DNA of 64,000 nucleotides, from positions 1 to 64,000 of the forward strand of contig NZ_RWIN01000142.1 of NCBI RefSeq assembly GCF_009761815.1, read 5' to 3'. Both the position numbers and the translations under genes were made by a program. The stretch is from Pseudomonas sp. PB120 (lineage in GTDB: Bacteria > Pseudomonadota > Gammaproteobacteria > Pseudomonadales > Pseudomonadaceae). The first letter of the stretch is position 1. Every line of letters begins with the position of its first letter. Below are positions 49,466-61,774 of the stretch, one piece after another. The notes beneath the pieces are model-generated. The model worked only from the letters and a program-made list of their open reading frames with translations, made no database searches and was not told the DNA's origin.

Positions 49466-50103
49466 GTAAAACAAGCATGCAAATGGGGCTGGATTTCACC
49501 TTGGTCGCTCAAGTCGAGGCGTTGGTCGCCGGTGTTGACGAAGTCGGTCGCGGCCCTCTGTGTGGCGCCGTGGTGACCGCTGCGGTGATTCTCGACCCGA
49601 ATCGTCCGATTCTCGGCCTCAATGATTCGAAGAAGCTCACGGAAGCCCGTCGCGAAAAACTCTACGACGAAATCTGTGAGAAGGCCCTGAGTTGGTGCAT
49701 CGCCCGGGCCGAAGTCGAAGAAATCGACGAGCTGAACATTCTCCATGCCACCATGCTGGCCATGCAGCGAGCAATCGAAGGCCTGCACATTCAGCCGAAA
49801 CTGGCGATGATCGACGGCAACCGCTGCCCGAAACTGGTCATGCGCGCCGAGGCGGTGGTGAAGGGCGATAGCAAGGTGCCGGCCATTGCGGCGGCATCGA
49901 TTCTGGCCAAGGTCAGCCGGGACCGTGAAATGGCCGCTTTCGAATTGATTTATCCAGGTTACGGAATCGGCGGCCACAAAGGCTACCCGACGCCCGTTCA
50001 TCTGGAAGCGCTGGCCCGCCTGGGGCCGACGCCGATTCACCGTCGCTCGTTCGCCCCGGTACGACAGGCGTACGAAGCACGTGAAAGCCTCATAGAGAGT
50101 TAG
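49462..50103 (+). CDS. rnhB: Ribonuclease HII
   Basis: RNase HII cuts RNA in RNA-DNA hybrids and starts removal of single ribonucleotides from DNA. The 213-aa protein has the active-site pair in VAGVDEVGRGPLCGAV (D26, E27) and the later Asp residues of the DEDD set in MIDGNR and SRDREM. The start overlaps the lpxB stop (ATGA). A terminator follows before dnaE. The lpxB-rnhB-dnaE order is common in gammaproteobacteria. Confidence 0.97.
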   Translation: MSKTSMQMGLDFTLVAQVEALVAGVDEVGRGPLCGAVVTAAVILDPNRPILGLNDSKKLTEARREKLYDEICEKALSWCIARAEVEEIDELNILHATMLAMQRAIEGLHIQPKLAMIDGNRCPKLVMRAEAVVKGDSKVPAIAAASILAKVSRDREMAAFELIYPGYGIGGHKGYPTPVHLEALARLGPTPIHRRSFAPVRQAYEARESLIES

Positions 50104-50124
50104 TCGCAAGGCTGATGTTTTCGC

Positions 50125-50157
50125 CAAGGCCCGGTACAATCCGGGCCTTGTTGTTTT
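50125..50157 (+). terminator. Terminator between rnhB and dnaE
   Basis: The 10-bp stem caaggcccgg (50125-50134) / ccgggccttg (50141-50150) with a 6-nt loop is followed by ttgtttt. It probably closes the long bamA-lpx-rnhB transcript, so dnaE would depend on its own start or on readthrough. Confidence 0.85.
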
Positions 50158-50179
50158 CATGTTCACAGACAGGATCACC

Positions 50180-53701
<3,522 letters not shown>

Positions 53702-53853
53702 CGGTCAGGTGCCATTTTTGTCACTAAGCGTGTGTCCTGATCTCGACCAGAATTTTTAATCTCGACCTGAATGCGCCACTCCCTTAAGGTAGGGCGCGAA
53801 TAGACAACCGGCCGGCCCAAGCTTACTTGGGCGTCGACCCAAGACGGACGCCT

Positions 53854-54801
53854 ATGAACCCGAATTTTCTAGATTTCGAACAGCCGATCGCCGACCTGCA
53901 AGCCAAGATCGAAGAGTTGCGCTTGGTCGGTAATGACAATTCGCTGAATATCGGCGATGAGATCTCCCGCCTGCAGGACAAAAGCAGCACGCTGACCGAA
54001 GACATCTTCGGCAAGCTGACCAGCTGGCAGATCGCGCGTCTGGCGCGTCACCCGAAACGTCCGTACACCCTGGACTACATCGAACACATCTTCACCGAGT
54101 TCGACGAGTTGCACGGTGACCGTCATTTCTCCGACGACGCAGCCATCGTAGGCGGCATTGCCCGTCTGGACGACCAGCCGGTGATGATCATCGGTCACCA
54201 GAAAGGTCGCGAAGTGCGCGAGAAAGTTCGCCGCAACTTCGGCATGCCGCGTCCAGAAGGCTACCGCAAGGCGTGCCGCCTGATGGAAATGGCCGAGCGT
54301 TTCAAAATGCCGATCCTGACCTTCATCGACACCCCGGGCGCATACCCTGGCATCGACGCTGAAGAGCGCAACCAGAGCGAAGCGATTGCCTGGAACCTGC
54401 GCGTCATGGCCCGCCTGAAAACCCCAATCATCGCCACCGTGATCGGTGAAGGTGGTTCTGGTGGTGCATTGGCCATCGGCGTGTGCGACCAGCTGAACAT
54501 GCTGCAGTACTCGACCTACGCGGTGATCTCGCCGGAAGGTTGCGCTTCGATCCTGTGGAAAACTGCCGAGAAAGCACCGGACGCGGCCGAAGCCATGGGC
54601 ATCACCGCCGAGCGCCTGAAAGGCCTGGGCATCGTGGACAAAGTGATCGGCGAGCCTTTGGGCGGCGCACACCGCGATCCTGCGGCTGCGGCGGCATCGA
54701 TCCGTGCCGAACTGAGTTCGCAGCTGGCGATGTTGAAGAAATTCGACAACGAAGCGCTGCTGGCCCGTCGTTACGAGCGACTGATGAGCTACGGTCTCTG
54801 A
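53854..54801 (+). CDS. accA: Acetyl-CoA carboxylase, carboxyltransferase alpha subunit
   Basis: AccA with AccD transfers carboxyl from biotin to acetyl-CoA, making malonyl-CoA for fatty acid synthesis. The 315-aa crotonase-fold protein starts MNPNFLDFEQPIADLQAKIEEL and has MIIGHQKGR, the TFIDTPGAYPGIDAEERNQSEAIA segment and GEGGSGGALAIGV (oxyanion-hole glycines). The preceding 152 bp contain no gene and a weak ribosome binding site. It is followed by a REPIN before tilS. Confidence 0.98.
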   Translation: MNPNFLDFEQPIADLQAKIEELRLVGNDNSLNIGDEISRLQDKSSTLTEDIFGKLTSWQIARLARHPKRPYTLDYIEHIFTEFDELHGDRHFSDDAAIVGGIARLDDQPVMIIGHQKGREVREKVRRNFGMPRPEGYRKACRLMEMAERFKMPILTFIDTPGAYPGIDAEERNQSEAIAWNLRVMARLKTPIIATVIGEGGSGGALAIGVCDQLNMLQYSTYAVISPEGCASILWKTAEKAPDAAEAMGITAERLKGLGIVDKVIGEPLGGAHRDPAAAAASIRAELSSQLAMLKKFDNEALLARRYERLMSYGL

Positions 54802-54831
54802 TCGACCGCTGCTTCGGCAAATGATGTAACC

Positions 54832-54925
54832 AATGTGGGAGCGAGCCTGCTCGCGATAGCGGTATAACAGTCAGCAAGTTTGTTGAATGTTAAGCCGCTA
54901 TCGCGAGCAGGCTCGCTCCCACATT
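54832..54925. repeat. REPIN, class B spacer, 31-bp arms, between accA and tilS
   Basis: Arms of 31 nt (54832-54862 and 54895-54925) are perfect inverted copies: the 23-bp REP (gagcgagcctgctcgc core) plus tagcgg and one or two flanking bases. The REP-to-REP unit is 90 bp (54834-54923). Its 50-nt core (54854-54903) aligns without gaps to that of the 25016 copy, 38 of 50 positions. It is the only REP within the 35.4-61.6 kb plus-strand run and ends 12 nt before the tilS ribosome binding site. Confidence 0.95.
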
Positions 54926-54947
54926 TGATTTGTGCAAAGGGAAAGAT

Positions 54948-56270
54948 ATGGATCGGCCCACGATTGATTTGCCTTCCCGGCTTTTGATGAATCTGAACCC
55001 GTGGCGCAATGCTGCGAAATGGCACATCGCCTTTTCCGGCGGGCTCGACTCCACCGCCCTATTGCACCTTCTTGCACACCTTGCGAAAACCGAATCCCTG
55101 CCTCCGTTGAGCGCCCTCCATATTCACCATGGCCTTCAGGCTGCGGCTGATGCGTGGCCGGCACATTGTCAGTCGGTGTGTGAGGCGCTGGGGGTGCCGC
55201 TACAGGTGGTCCGCGTTCAGGTTCAGCCCGGTGCCAGCCTCGAGCGTGCCGCCAGGGAGTCGCGTTATTCGGCATTCGTCGAGGTCACCCAGGAAAACGA
55301 ACTTCTGCTGACCGCCCAGCACCGTGACGACCAGGCGGAAACCTTGTTGTTCCGACTGTTGCGTGGGGCTGGGGTCAGAGGTTTGTCAGGCATGCCAAGT
55401 GAGCGCCCCTTGGGTTCGGGGCACTTGTTGCGCCCCTTGCTCGATGTCACCCGGGCCGAGCTTGAAACCTACGCCAAGGAGCATCACCTGAGCTGGATCG
55501 AAGACCCTTCGAACCAGGATCGACAGTTCTCACGCAATTACCTGCGTCACCAAGTGTTCCCGGTCTTGACCGAGCGCTGGCCGCAAGCGATGGCGACCAT
55601 GGCTCGTAGTGCCGGGCATCTGAGCGAAGCGCAGGGGTTGCTCGACGAATTGGCGAAAATCGATCTGGGCAGCGCCAGCACGGCCAGCGATTTCGATTGG
55701 CTGGGGTTGCCGTCTCTGGAGCTGGCACCGCTTGCGGCACTGTCTGCCGCGAGGCAGCGCAATGCGCTGAGTCACTGGCTCGCCGCGCTGACACGATTGC
55801 CGGACACCGACCATTGGTCGGGTTGGGAGGATGTGCGCGATGCCACCAGCGATGCCCGTCCGATCTGGCGGCTGGCGGATGGCGAACTGCATCGCTCGGC
55901 TGGGCGAGTCTGGTGGCTGACGGGTGCCTGGCTGGGCAATCCGCCGCCAGCCATACGGTGGCCTGACCCGTCGATGCCGCTGGAATTGCCCAATAACGGC
56001 CTGATTACCCTCGACGGTCAAATCCCCGATGGCCCGCTGCATATCCGCTATCGTGAAGGAGGAGAGTTCATGCATCTGCCGGATCGCGGCCACCGGGATC
56101 TCAAGCGTTTGCTCAATGAGCGCGGGATCCCGACATTCGCCCGTGGCAGATTGCCGCTGCTCTTTCGAGGCGAGCAATTGCTGGCGGTGGCCGGTGTGCA
56201 GGGCTTGAATGGCAACGAGCAGGCTGGCTGGCATTTGCATTGGCAGCCACCACTTGCGATCAAGGTTTGA
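54948..56270 (+). CDS. tilS: tRNA(Ile)-lysidine synthetase
   Basis: TilS attaches lysine to C34 of the CAU-anticodon tRNA-Ile so that it reads AUA, using ATP. The 440-aa N-type pyrophosphatase protein has the P-loop SGGLDS at 30-35, the family HHGLQAAADAW segment, HRDDQAETLLFRLLRGAGVRGLSGM, and a C-terminal domain typical of gammaproteobacterial TilS. GGGAAAG is 5-7 nt before the ATG at 54948; an in-frame ATG at 54930 is nearer the REPIN and less likely. Confidence 0.96.
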   Translation: MDRPTIDLPSRLLMNLNPWRNAAKWHIAFSGGLDSTALLHLLAHLAKTESLPPLSALHIHHGLQAAADAWPAHCQSVCEALGVPLQVVRVQVQPGASLERAARESRYSAFVEVTQENELLLTAQHRDDQAETLLFRLLRGAGVRGLSGMPSERPLGSGHLLRPLLDVTRAELETYAKEHHLSWIEDPSNQDRQFSRNYLRHQVFPVLTERWPQAMATMARSAGHLSEAQGLLDELAKIDLGSASTASDFDWLGLPSLELAPLAALSAARQRNALSHWLAALTRLPDTDHWSGWEDVRDATSDARPIWRLADGELHRSAGRVWWLTGAWLGNPPPAIRWPDPSMPLELPNNGLITLDGQIPDGPLHIRYREGGEFMHLPDRGHRDLKRLLNERGIPTFARGRLPLLFRGEQLLAVAGVQGLNGNEQAGWHLHWQPPLAIKV

Positions 56271-56295
56271 GCTGAAAGGGGCTTTCCGGTAGACT
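56267..56295 (+). promoter_or_regulatory. Candidate pyrG promoter
   Basis: TTGAGC (56267-56272) and TAGACT (56290-56295) are 17 bp apart, the -35 overlapping the tilS stop. It would leave an untranslated leader of about 245 nt before pyrG. The rest of the 279-bp gap holds no gene. The match is four of six bases at each hexamer, so the call is tentative. Confidence 0.35.
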
Positions 56296-56549
56296 ACGCT
56301 CCCTTCTTGATACAACTTCTGTGGATTCGACTGAATTGCAGGAGTTGCCGATTACCAAGCAGTCTTTGCTGGGCGATTCCAAAAAATGTGTAGCGAGCAA
56401 CGTACCGGTGTTTCATCTTCCGGTCTGTCCCAACGCGGCGGTTTTTTTGAAAGGTGCACTGTGATTAATGCAGGTGATCGGGGGCTTCGGCCTTCCTTCG
56501 CTTTCCCCGGCGGCTCGGACCGCTTTAACGCAGACTTCTAGGGTTTTTC

Positions 56550-58181
56550 ATGACGCGCTACATATTCGTCACGGGCGGTGTTGTTTCTTCTTTGGGGAAA
56601 GGCATTGCATCGGCTTCATTGGCGGCCATCCTGGAGGCGCGGGGACTTAAGGTCACCATGCTGAAACTGGATCCGTACATCAACGTCGATCCGGGCACCA
56701 TGAGCCCGTTCCAGCACGGTGAAGTGTTCGTCACCCACGACGGCGCCGAGACCGACCTGGACCTGGGTCACTACGAGCGGTTCATCCGCACGACCATGAC
56801 CCAGAACAACAACTTCACCACCGGCCGTGTCTACGAACACGTCCTGCGCAAAGAGCGCCGTGGTGATTACCTGGGCGCCACCATTCAGGTGATCCCGCAC
56901 ATCACCGACGAAATCAAGCGCCGGATCATCAAGGGCGCCGGCGATGCCGACGTGGCCATGGTCGAGATCGGTGGCACCGTGGGTGACATCGAGTCGCAAC
57001 CGTTCCTGGAAGCGATCCGTCAATTGCGTTTCGAAGTGGGTGCCAAGCGCGCCATGCTGATGCACCTGACGCTGGTGCCGTACATCGCCACCGCCGGTGA
57101 AACCAAAACCAAGCCAACTCAGCACTCGGTCAAGGAACTGCGTTCCATTGGCCTGCAGCCTGACGTGCTGGTATGCCGCTCCGATCACCCGATCGACATA
57201 TCGTCGCGTCGCAAGATCGCACAATTCACCAACGTTGAAGAGCGTGCGGTTATCGCGCTGGAAGACGCCGACACCATCTACAAGATCCCGGGCATCCTGC
57301 ACTCCCAGGGCCTGGATGATTTCGTTGTCGAGCGTTTCGGCCTGCAATGCGGCGGCGCGGACCTGTCCGAGTGGGAAGCCGTGGTTGACGCCAAGCTCAA
57401 CCCTGAGCATGAAGTCACCATCGCCATGGTCGGCAAATACATGGAATTGCTGGACGCCTACAAATCGCTGATCGAAGCGATGAGTCACGCCGGCATCAGC
57501 AACCGCACCAAGGTCAACCTGCGCTACATCGATTCCGAAGACATCGAAAACCAGGGCACTGCGCTGCTGGAAGGTGTCGACGCGATCCTCGTGCCGGGCG
57601 GCTTCGGCCTGCGTGGCGTGGAAGGCAAGATCACCGCCGTTCAGTACGCTCGCGAAAACAAGGTTCCGTACCTCGGCATCTGCCTGGGCATGCAAGTGGC
57701 CGTGATCGAGTTCGCTCGTAACGTCATGGGCTGGAAAGACGCCAACTCCACCGAGTTCGATCGTGCAAGCGGTCACCCGGTCGTGGGCCTGATCACCGAG
57801 TGGGAAGATGCCACCGGCGCCGTTGAAACCCGTACTGAAACCTCCGATCTGGGTGGCACCATGCGCCTTGGCGCTCAGGATTGCCTGCTTGAGCCGGGCT
57901 CCCTGGTGCACGATTGCTACGGCAAGGACGTGATCGTCGAGCGTCACCGTCACCGCTACGAAGTGAACAACAACCTGCTGCCGAAAATCATGGAAGCCGG
58001 CCTGAAAATCTCCGGTCGTTCCGGTGATGGCGCTCTGGTTGAAGTGGTCGAAGCACCGGATCATCCATGGTTCGTCGCTTGCCAGTTCCACCCTGAGTTC
58101 ACCTCGACACCTCGCGACGGTCACCCGTTGTTCAGCGGTTTCGTCAAGGCAGCTTTGGCTCAACACCAGAAGAAGGCGTGA
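56550..58181 (+). CDS. pyrG: CTP synthase
   Basis: PyrG aminates UTP to CTP with glutamine and ATP. The 543-aa protein has the synthase (amidoligase) domain (1-266) starting MTRYIFVTGGVVSSLGKGI with its P-loop. The glutamine amidotransferase domain (about 290-543) has Cys378 in LGICLGMQ, and His514 and Glu516 in FHPEFTSTP. The stop lies 5 nt before kdsA, so pyrG-kdsA is a transcriptional pair, and eno follows. Confidence 0.98.
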   Translation: MTRYIFVTGGVVSSLGKGIASASLAAILEARGLKVTMLKLDPYINVDPGTMSPFQHGEVFVTHDGAETDLDLGHYERFIRTTMTQNNNFTTGRVYEHVLRKERRGDYLGATIQVIPHITDEIKRRIIKGAGDADVAMVEIGGTVGDIESQPFLEAIRQLRFEVGAKRAMLMHLTLVPYIATAGETKTKPTQHSVKELRSIGLQPDVLVCRSDHPIDISSRRKIAQFTNVEERAVIALEDADTIYKIPGILHSQGLDDFVVERFGLQCGGADLSEWEAVVDAKLNPEHEVTIAMVGKYMELLDAYKSLIEAMSHAGISNRTKVNLRYIDSEDIENQGTALLEGVDAILVPGGFGLRGVEGKITAVQYARENKVPYLGICLGMQVAVIEFARNVMGWKDANSTEFDRASGHPVVGLITEWEDATGAVETRTETSDLGGTMRLGAQDCLLEPGSLVHDCYGKDVIVERHRHRYEVNNNLLPKIMEAGLKISGRSGDGALVEVVEAPDHPWFVACQFHPEFTSTPRDGHPLFSGFVKAALAQHQKKA

Positions 58182-58186
58182 ACCTG

Positions 58187-59032
58187 ATGGCGCAGAAGAT
58201 CATCCGCGTAGGCGATATCGAGATTGCCAACGACAAGCCAATGGTGCTGTTCGGTGGCATGAACGTACTGGAAAGCCGCGACATGGCGATGCAGGTCTGC
58301 GAAGAGTACGTGAAGGTTACCCAGAAACTGGGTATCCCTTACGTGTTCAAAGCCAGCTTCGACAAGGCCAACCGTTCCTCCGTGACCTCTTACCGTGGCC
58401 CCGGCCTGGAAGAGGGCATGCGGATCTTCCAGGACATCAAGCAAGCCTTCGGCGTGCCGATCATCACCGACGTCCACGAGCCTGAGCAGGCCGCGGTCGT
58501 CGCTGAAGTCTGCGACATCATCCAGCTGCCGGCCTTCCTGTCGCGCCAGACCGACCTCGTGGTCGCGATGGCCAAGACCGGCGCGGTGATCAACATCAAA
58601 AAGGCCCAGTTCCTCGCGCCTCAGGAAATGAAACACATCCTGAACAAGTGCGTGGAAGCGGGTAACGATCAGTTGATCCTCTGCGAGCGCGGTTCGAGCT
58701 TCGGCTACAACAACCTGGTCGTCGACATGCTGGGCTTCGGCATCATGAAGCAGTTCGAATACCCGGTATTCTTCGACGTGACCCACGCGCTGCAAATGCC
58801 CGGTGGTCGCGCAGATTCCGCCGGCGGTCGTCGTGCCCAGGTCCTCGATCTGGCGAAAGCCGGGATCAGCCAGTCGCTGGCGGGTCTGTTCCTTGAGGCG
58901 CACCCGGACCCGGACAACGCCAAATGTGATGGCCCTTGCGCCTTGCGCCTGGACAAACTGGAGCCATTCCTGGCCCAGCTCAAAGCACTGGACGAACTGG
59001 TGAAGAGTTTTCCGACGGTAGAAACCGCGTAA
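58187..59032 (+). CDS. kdsA: 3-deoxy-8-phosphooctulonate synthase
   Basis: KdsA condenses arabinose 5-phosphate with PEP to KDO 8-phosphate, the precursor of the inner LPS core. The 281-aa TIM-barrel protein has FKASFDKANRSS, RGPGLEEGM, TDVHEP, LPAFLSRQTDLV and DVTHALQMPGG. A GTG at 58178 would overlap pyrG and add three residues, but AAGG at 58173-58176 is correctly spaced for the ATG at 58187, and 281 aa is the usual length. No active-site metal Cys is evident near the N-terminus, so it is probably the metal-independent type. Confidence 0.97.
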   Translation: MAQKIIRVGDIEIANDKPMVLFGGMNVLESRDMAMQVCEEYVKVTQKLGIPYVFKASFDKANRSSVTSYRGPGLEEGMRIFQDIKQAFGVPIITDVHEPEQAAVVAEVCDIIQLPAFLSRQTDLVVAMAKTGAVINIKKAQFLAPQEMKHILNKCVEAGNDQLILCERGSSFGYNNLVVDMLGFGIMKQFEYPVFFDVTHALQMPGGRADSAGGRRAQVLDLAKAGISQSLAGLFLEAHPDPDNAKCDGPCALRLDKLEPFLAQLKALDELVKSFPTVETA

Positions 59033-59188
59033 TCCTCATTTCTCCGGTAAAGTACCGCACGAATTAATGCTCAGGCCCTCGGGTCTGAGCCTTATCGTCC
59101 GCAAGACTGCCCGCTGTACATCACTTGCCGACGGTAAAAGATTTCCTCTAGCTGCGTCGTTTTCGTCAACTTTGGAGTGTTTACAACA

Positions 59189-60478
59189 ATGGCAAAAATC
59201 GTCGACATCAAAGGTCGTGAAGTTCTCGACTCCCGTGGCAACCCCACCGTGGAAGCGGACGTGCTTCTCGATAACGGCATCATCGGTAGCGCTTGCGCGC
59301 CGTCCGGTGCTTCCACTGGCTCGCGTGAAGCGCTCGAGCTGCGTGATGGCGACAAGAGCCGTTACCTGGGCAAAGGCGTTCTCAAAGCCGTCGCCAACAT
59401 CAACGGTCCGATCCGCGACCTGTTGAAAGGTACAGACCCAAGCGACCAGAAGGCGCTGGATCACGCGATGATCAAGCTCGACGGCACTGAAAACAAAGGT
59501 TCCCTGGGCGCCAACGCGATCCTCGCCGTTTCCCTGGCCGCGGCCAAGGCTGCAGCACAGGACCAGGACCTGCCGCTGTACGCTCACATCGCCAACCTGA
59601 ACGGCACTCCGGGTGTTTACTCGATGCCGGTTCCGATGATGAACATCATCAACGGTGGCGAGCACGCCGATAACAACGTCGACATCCAGGAATTCATGGT
59701 TCAGCCGGTTGGCGCCAAGTCTTTCTCGGAAGGTCTGCGCATGGGCACCGAGATTTTCCATCACCTCAAAGCTGTGCTGAAGGCCCGTGGCCTGAGCACT
59801 GCGGTCGGTGACGAAGGTGGTTTCGCACCTAACCTGGCTTCCAACGAAGACGCTTTGAAAGTGATCTCCGAAGCCGTGGCCAACGCCGGTTACAAGCTGG
59901 GCACCGACGTGACCCTGGCCCTGGACTGCGCGGCGAGCGAGTTCTACGAAGACGGTAAATACAACCTGTCCGGCGAAGGCCAGGTGTTCACCGCTGAAGG
60001 TTTCGCCGATTACCTGAAAGGCCTGACCGAGCGCTACCCGATCATCTCCATTGAAGATGGCCTGGACGAGTCTGACTGGGCTGGCTGGAAAATCCTCACC
60101 GACAAAATCGGCGAGAAGACTCAGCTGGTAGGCGACGACCTGTTTGTGACCAACACCAAGATCCTGAAAGAAGGCATCGATAAAAAGATCGCCAACTCGA
60201 TCCTGATCAAGTTCAACCAGATCGGCACCCTGACCGAAACCCTGGAAGCCATCCAGATGGCCAAGGCTGCGGGCTACACCGCCGTGATCTCGCACCGCTC
60301 CGGCGAAACCGAAGATTCGACCATTGCCGACCTGGCTGTGGGCACTTCGGCTGGCCAGATCAAGACCGGCTCCCTGTGCCGTTCCGACCGCGTTTCCAAG
60401 TACAACCAACTGCTGCGTATCGAAGAGCAGTTGAATGGCAAAGCCAAGTACAACGGTCGCAGCGAATTCCGCGGTTGA
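59189..60478 (+). CDS. eno: Enolase
   Basis: Enolase converts 2-phosphoglycerate to PEP and, in proteobacteria, also joins the RNA degradosome. The 429-aa protein has the substrate loop GASTGSREALELRDGD, the metal Asp/Glu residues in ALDCAASEFY, SIEDGLDESDW and VGDDLFVTN, and the catalytic Lys in ILIKFNQIGTLTET, with SHRSGETED at the end. TTTGGAG (59171-59177) precedes the ATG at 59189 by 11 nt. The 156-bp gap from kdsA holds a weak gctcag/ctgagc hairpin at 59069-59094 and may contain its promoter. Confidence 0.98.
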   Translation: MAKIVDIKGREVLDSRGNPTVEADVLLDNGIIGSACAPSGASTGSREALELRDGDKSRYLGKGVLKAVANINGPIRDLLKGTDPSDQKALDHAMIKLDGTENKGSLGANAILAVSLAAAKAAAQDQDLPLYAHIANLNGTPGVYSMPVPMMNIINGGEHADNNVDIQEFMVQPVGAKSFSEGLRMGTEIFHHLKAVLKARGLSTAVGDEGGFAPNLASNEDALKVISEAVANAGYKLGTDVTLALDCAASEFYEDGKYNLSGEGQVFTAEGFADYLKGLTERYPIISIEDGLDESDWAGWKILTDKIGEKTQLVGDDLFVTNTKILKEGIDKKIANSILIKFNQIGTLTETLEAIQMAKAAGYTAVISHRSGETEDSTIADLAVGTSAGQIKTGSLCRSDRVSKYNQLLRIEEQLNGKAKYNGRSEFRG

Positions 60479-60560
60479 TCGTAAACTGAAAAAAAGTCAG
60501 CGGATTGTGTCGGAAAAATCGCAAAAGCGATGAATTTGCCACTAATCTGATGCCTTATAA

Positions 60561-60590
60561 GCACAAGCCTGGGTCTTCCAGGCTTCGTGC
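60561..60590 (+). other. Hairpin in the eno-ftsB gap
   Basis: The stem gcac-aagcctgg / ccaggctt-gtgc (60561-60590) has a 5-nt loop and no strong T-run after it, so it is at best a weak terminator for eno. ftsB starts 60 nt later. Confidence 0.5.
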
Positions 60591-60649
60591 TATCAGAAGC
60601 TTCAAAGTTTTTGCATGGCTGTCTTTTTTCACTGGATACCCGATATTCG

Positions 60650-60928
60650 ATGCGCAGTCCCAATTGGTTGTTCCTCGTCTTGCTCTTGTTGCTGGCTGGC
60701 CTGCAGTACCGCCTGTGGGTGGGTAATGGCAGTCTGGCGCAGGTGGCAGAGCTGACTCAGCAGATCGCAGATCAACATGCCGAGAACGAAGGACTGCTGG
60801 AACGCAATCGGGTCATGGACGCCGAAGTCAGTGAATTGAAAAAAGGTATGGAGACCGTTGAAGAAAGGGCTCGCCATGAGTTGGGCATGGTCAAGGACGG
60901 TGAAACCCTTTACCAGTTGGCCCAATGA
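60650..60928 (+). CDS. ftsB: Cell division protein FtsB
   Basis: FtsB forms a trimeric complex with FtsL and FtsQ at the septum. The 92-aa bitopic protein has a short cytoplasmic start, one membrane helix (about 4-20, WLFLVLLLLLAGLQYRLW) and a periplasmic coiled coil with a leucine pattern (about 28-70), ending near ERARHELGMVKDGETLYQL, the family signature. An in-frame ATG at 60587 would add 21 residues ahead of the membrane helix and is not supported. The stop overlaps the ispD start by four bases. Confidence 0.95.
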   Translation: MRSPNWLFLVLLLLLAGLQYRLWVGNGSLAQVAELTQQIADQHAENEGLLERNRVMDAEVSELKKGMETVEERARHELGMVKDGETLYQLAQ

Positions 60929-61632
60929 ATCCCTCGTTACCGGCCTTCTGGGCCGTGATTCCTGCCGCGGGCGTCGGTGCCCGTATGGCCGCGGACCGTC
61001 CCAAGCAATACTTGCAACTGGGCGGGCGCACTATTCTTGAACACAGCCTCGGCTGTTTCCTTGATCATCCTTCCCTGAAGGGGTTGGTGGTCAGTCTTGC
61101 GATTGATGATCCTTATTGGCCGAGCCTTGCGTGTGCTGGCGATTCGCGTATTCAACGCGTTGAAGGCGGTGCCGAGCGTTCCGGGTCGGTGCTCAACGCG
61201 TTGCTTCATCTGCATGCGTTGGGTGCGGATGATGAGGAATGGGTGCTGGTACACGATGCCGCACGACCTAACCTGAGCCGTGATGACCTGGACAAGTTGC
61301 TGGGTGAACTGGCTGACGATCCGGTCGGTGGCCTGCTGGCGGTGCCGGCACGCGATACCCTCAAACGCGTCGATAAACAGGGTCGTGTGCTTGAAACCGT
61401 GGATCGCAGCGTGATCTGGCAAGCCTATACGCCGCAGATGTTTCGCCTTGGCGCGTTGCATCGGGCGTTGGCGGACAGCCTGGTGGCGGATGCGTTGGTG
61501 ACGGATGAGGCGTCGGCCATGGAGTGGGCAGGTTTGGCGCCGCGGCTGATTGAAGGTCGATCCGACAACCTCAAGGTCACTCGCCCCGAAGACCTTGAGT
61601 GGCTGCGTCAGCGTTGGGCTAATCGCCGCTGA
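60925..61632 (+). CDS. ispD: 2-C-methyl-D-erythritol 4-phosphate cytidylyltransferase
   Basis: IspD makes CDP-methylerythritol from CTP in the MEP pathway. The 235-aa protein has the nucleotide-binding loop IPAAGVGARMAADRPKQYLQLGG (about 11-33), the VHDAARP motif and the C-terminal TDEASAME and EGRSDNLKVTRPEDL. It is co-translated with ftsB (ATGA). The usual partner ispF is not found downstream here: a REP doublet and a LysR gene follow instead. Confidence 0.96.
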   Translation: MNPSLPAFWAVIPAAGVGARMAADRPKQYLQLGGRTILEHSLGCFLDHPSLKGLVVSLAIDDPYWPSLACAGDSRIQRVEGGAERSGSVLNALLHLHALGADDEEWVLVHDAARPNLSRDDLDKLLGELADDPVGGLLAVPARDTLKRVDKQGRVLETVDRSVIWQAYTPQMFRLGALHRALADSLVADALVTDEASAMEWAGLAPRLIEGRSDNLKVTRPEDLEWLRQRWANRR

Positions 61633-61652
61633 GTTGTTCGTTGTCTCTACTA

Positions 61653-61754
61653 CCGCTATCGCGAGCAGGCTCACTCCTACAGTGTTTTGCATTGCTCACG
61701 TTTTCAGCGTTCGCCACAGATCAAGTGTGGGAGTGAGCCTGCTCGCGATAGCGG
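61653..61754. repeat. REP doublet, inside-out orientation
   Basis: ccgctatcgcgagcaggctc (from 61653) and its near-perfect inverted copy (61726-61754) carry the same tagcgg extension as the copy at 54832, but the REPs face the other way (the tcgcga ends are outermost). REP to REP it is 90 bp (61659-61748). It lies between the convergent ispD and LysR genes. Confidence 0.93.
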
Positions 61755-61774
61755 CCGGGCAGACTACGCATCAC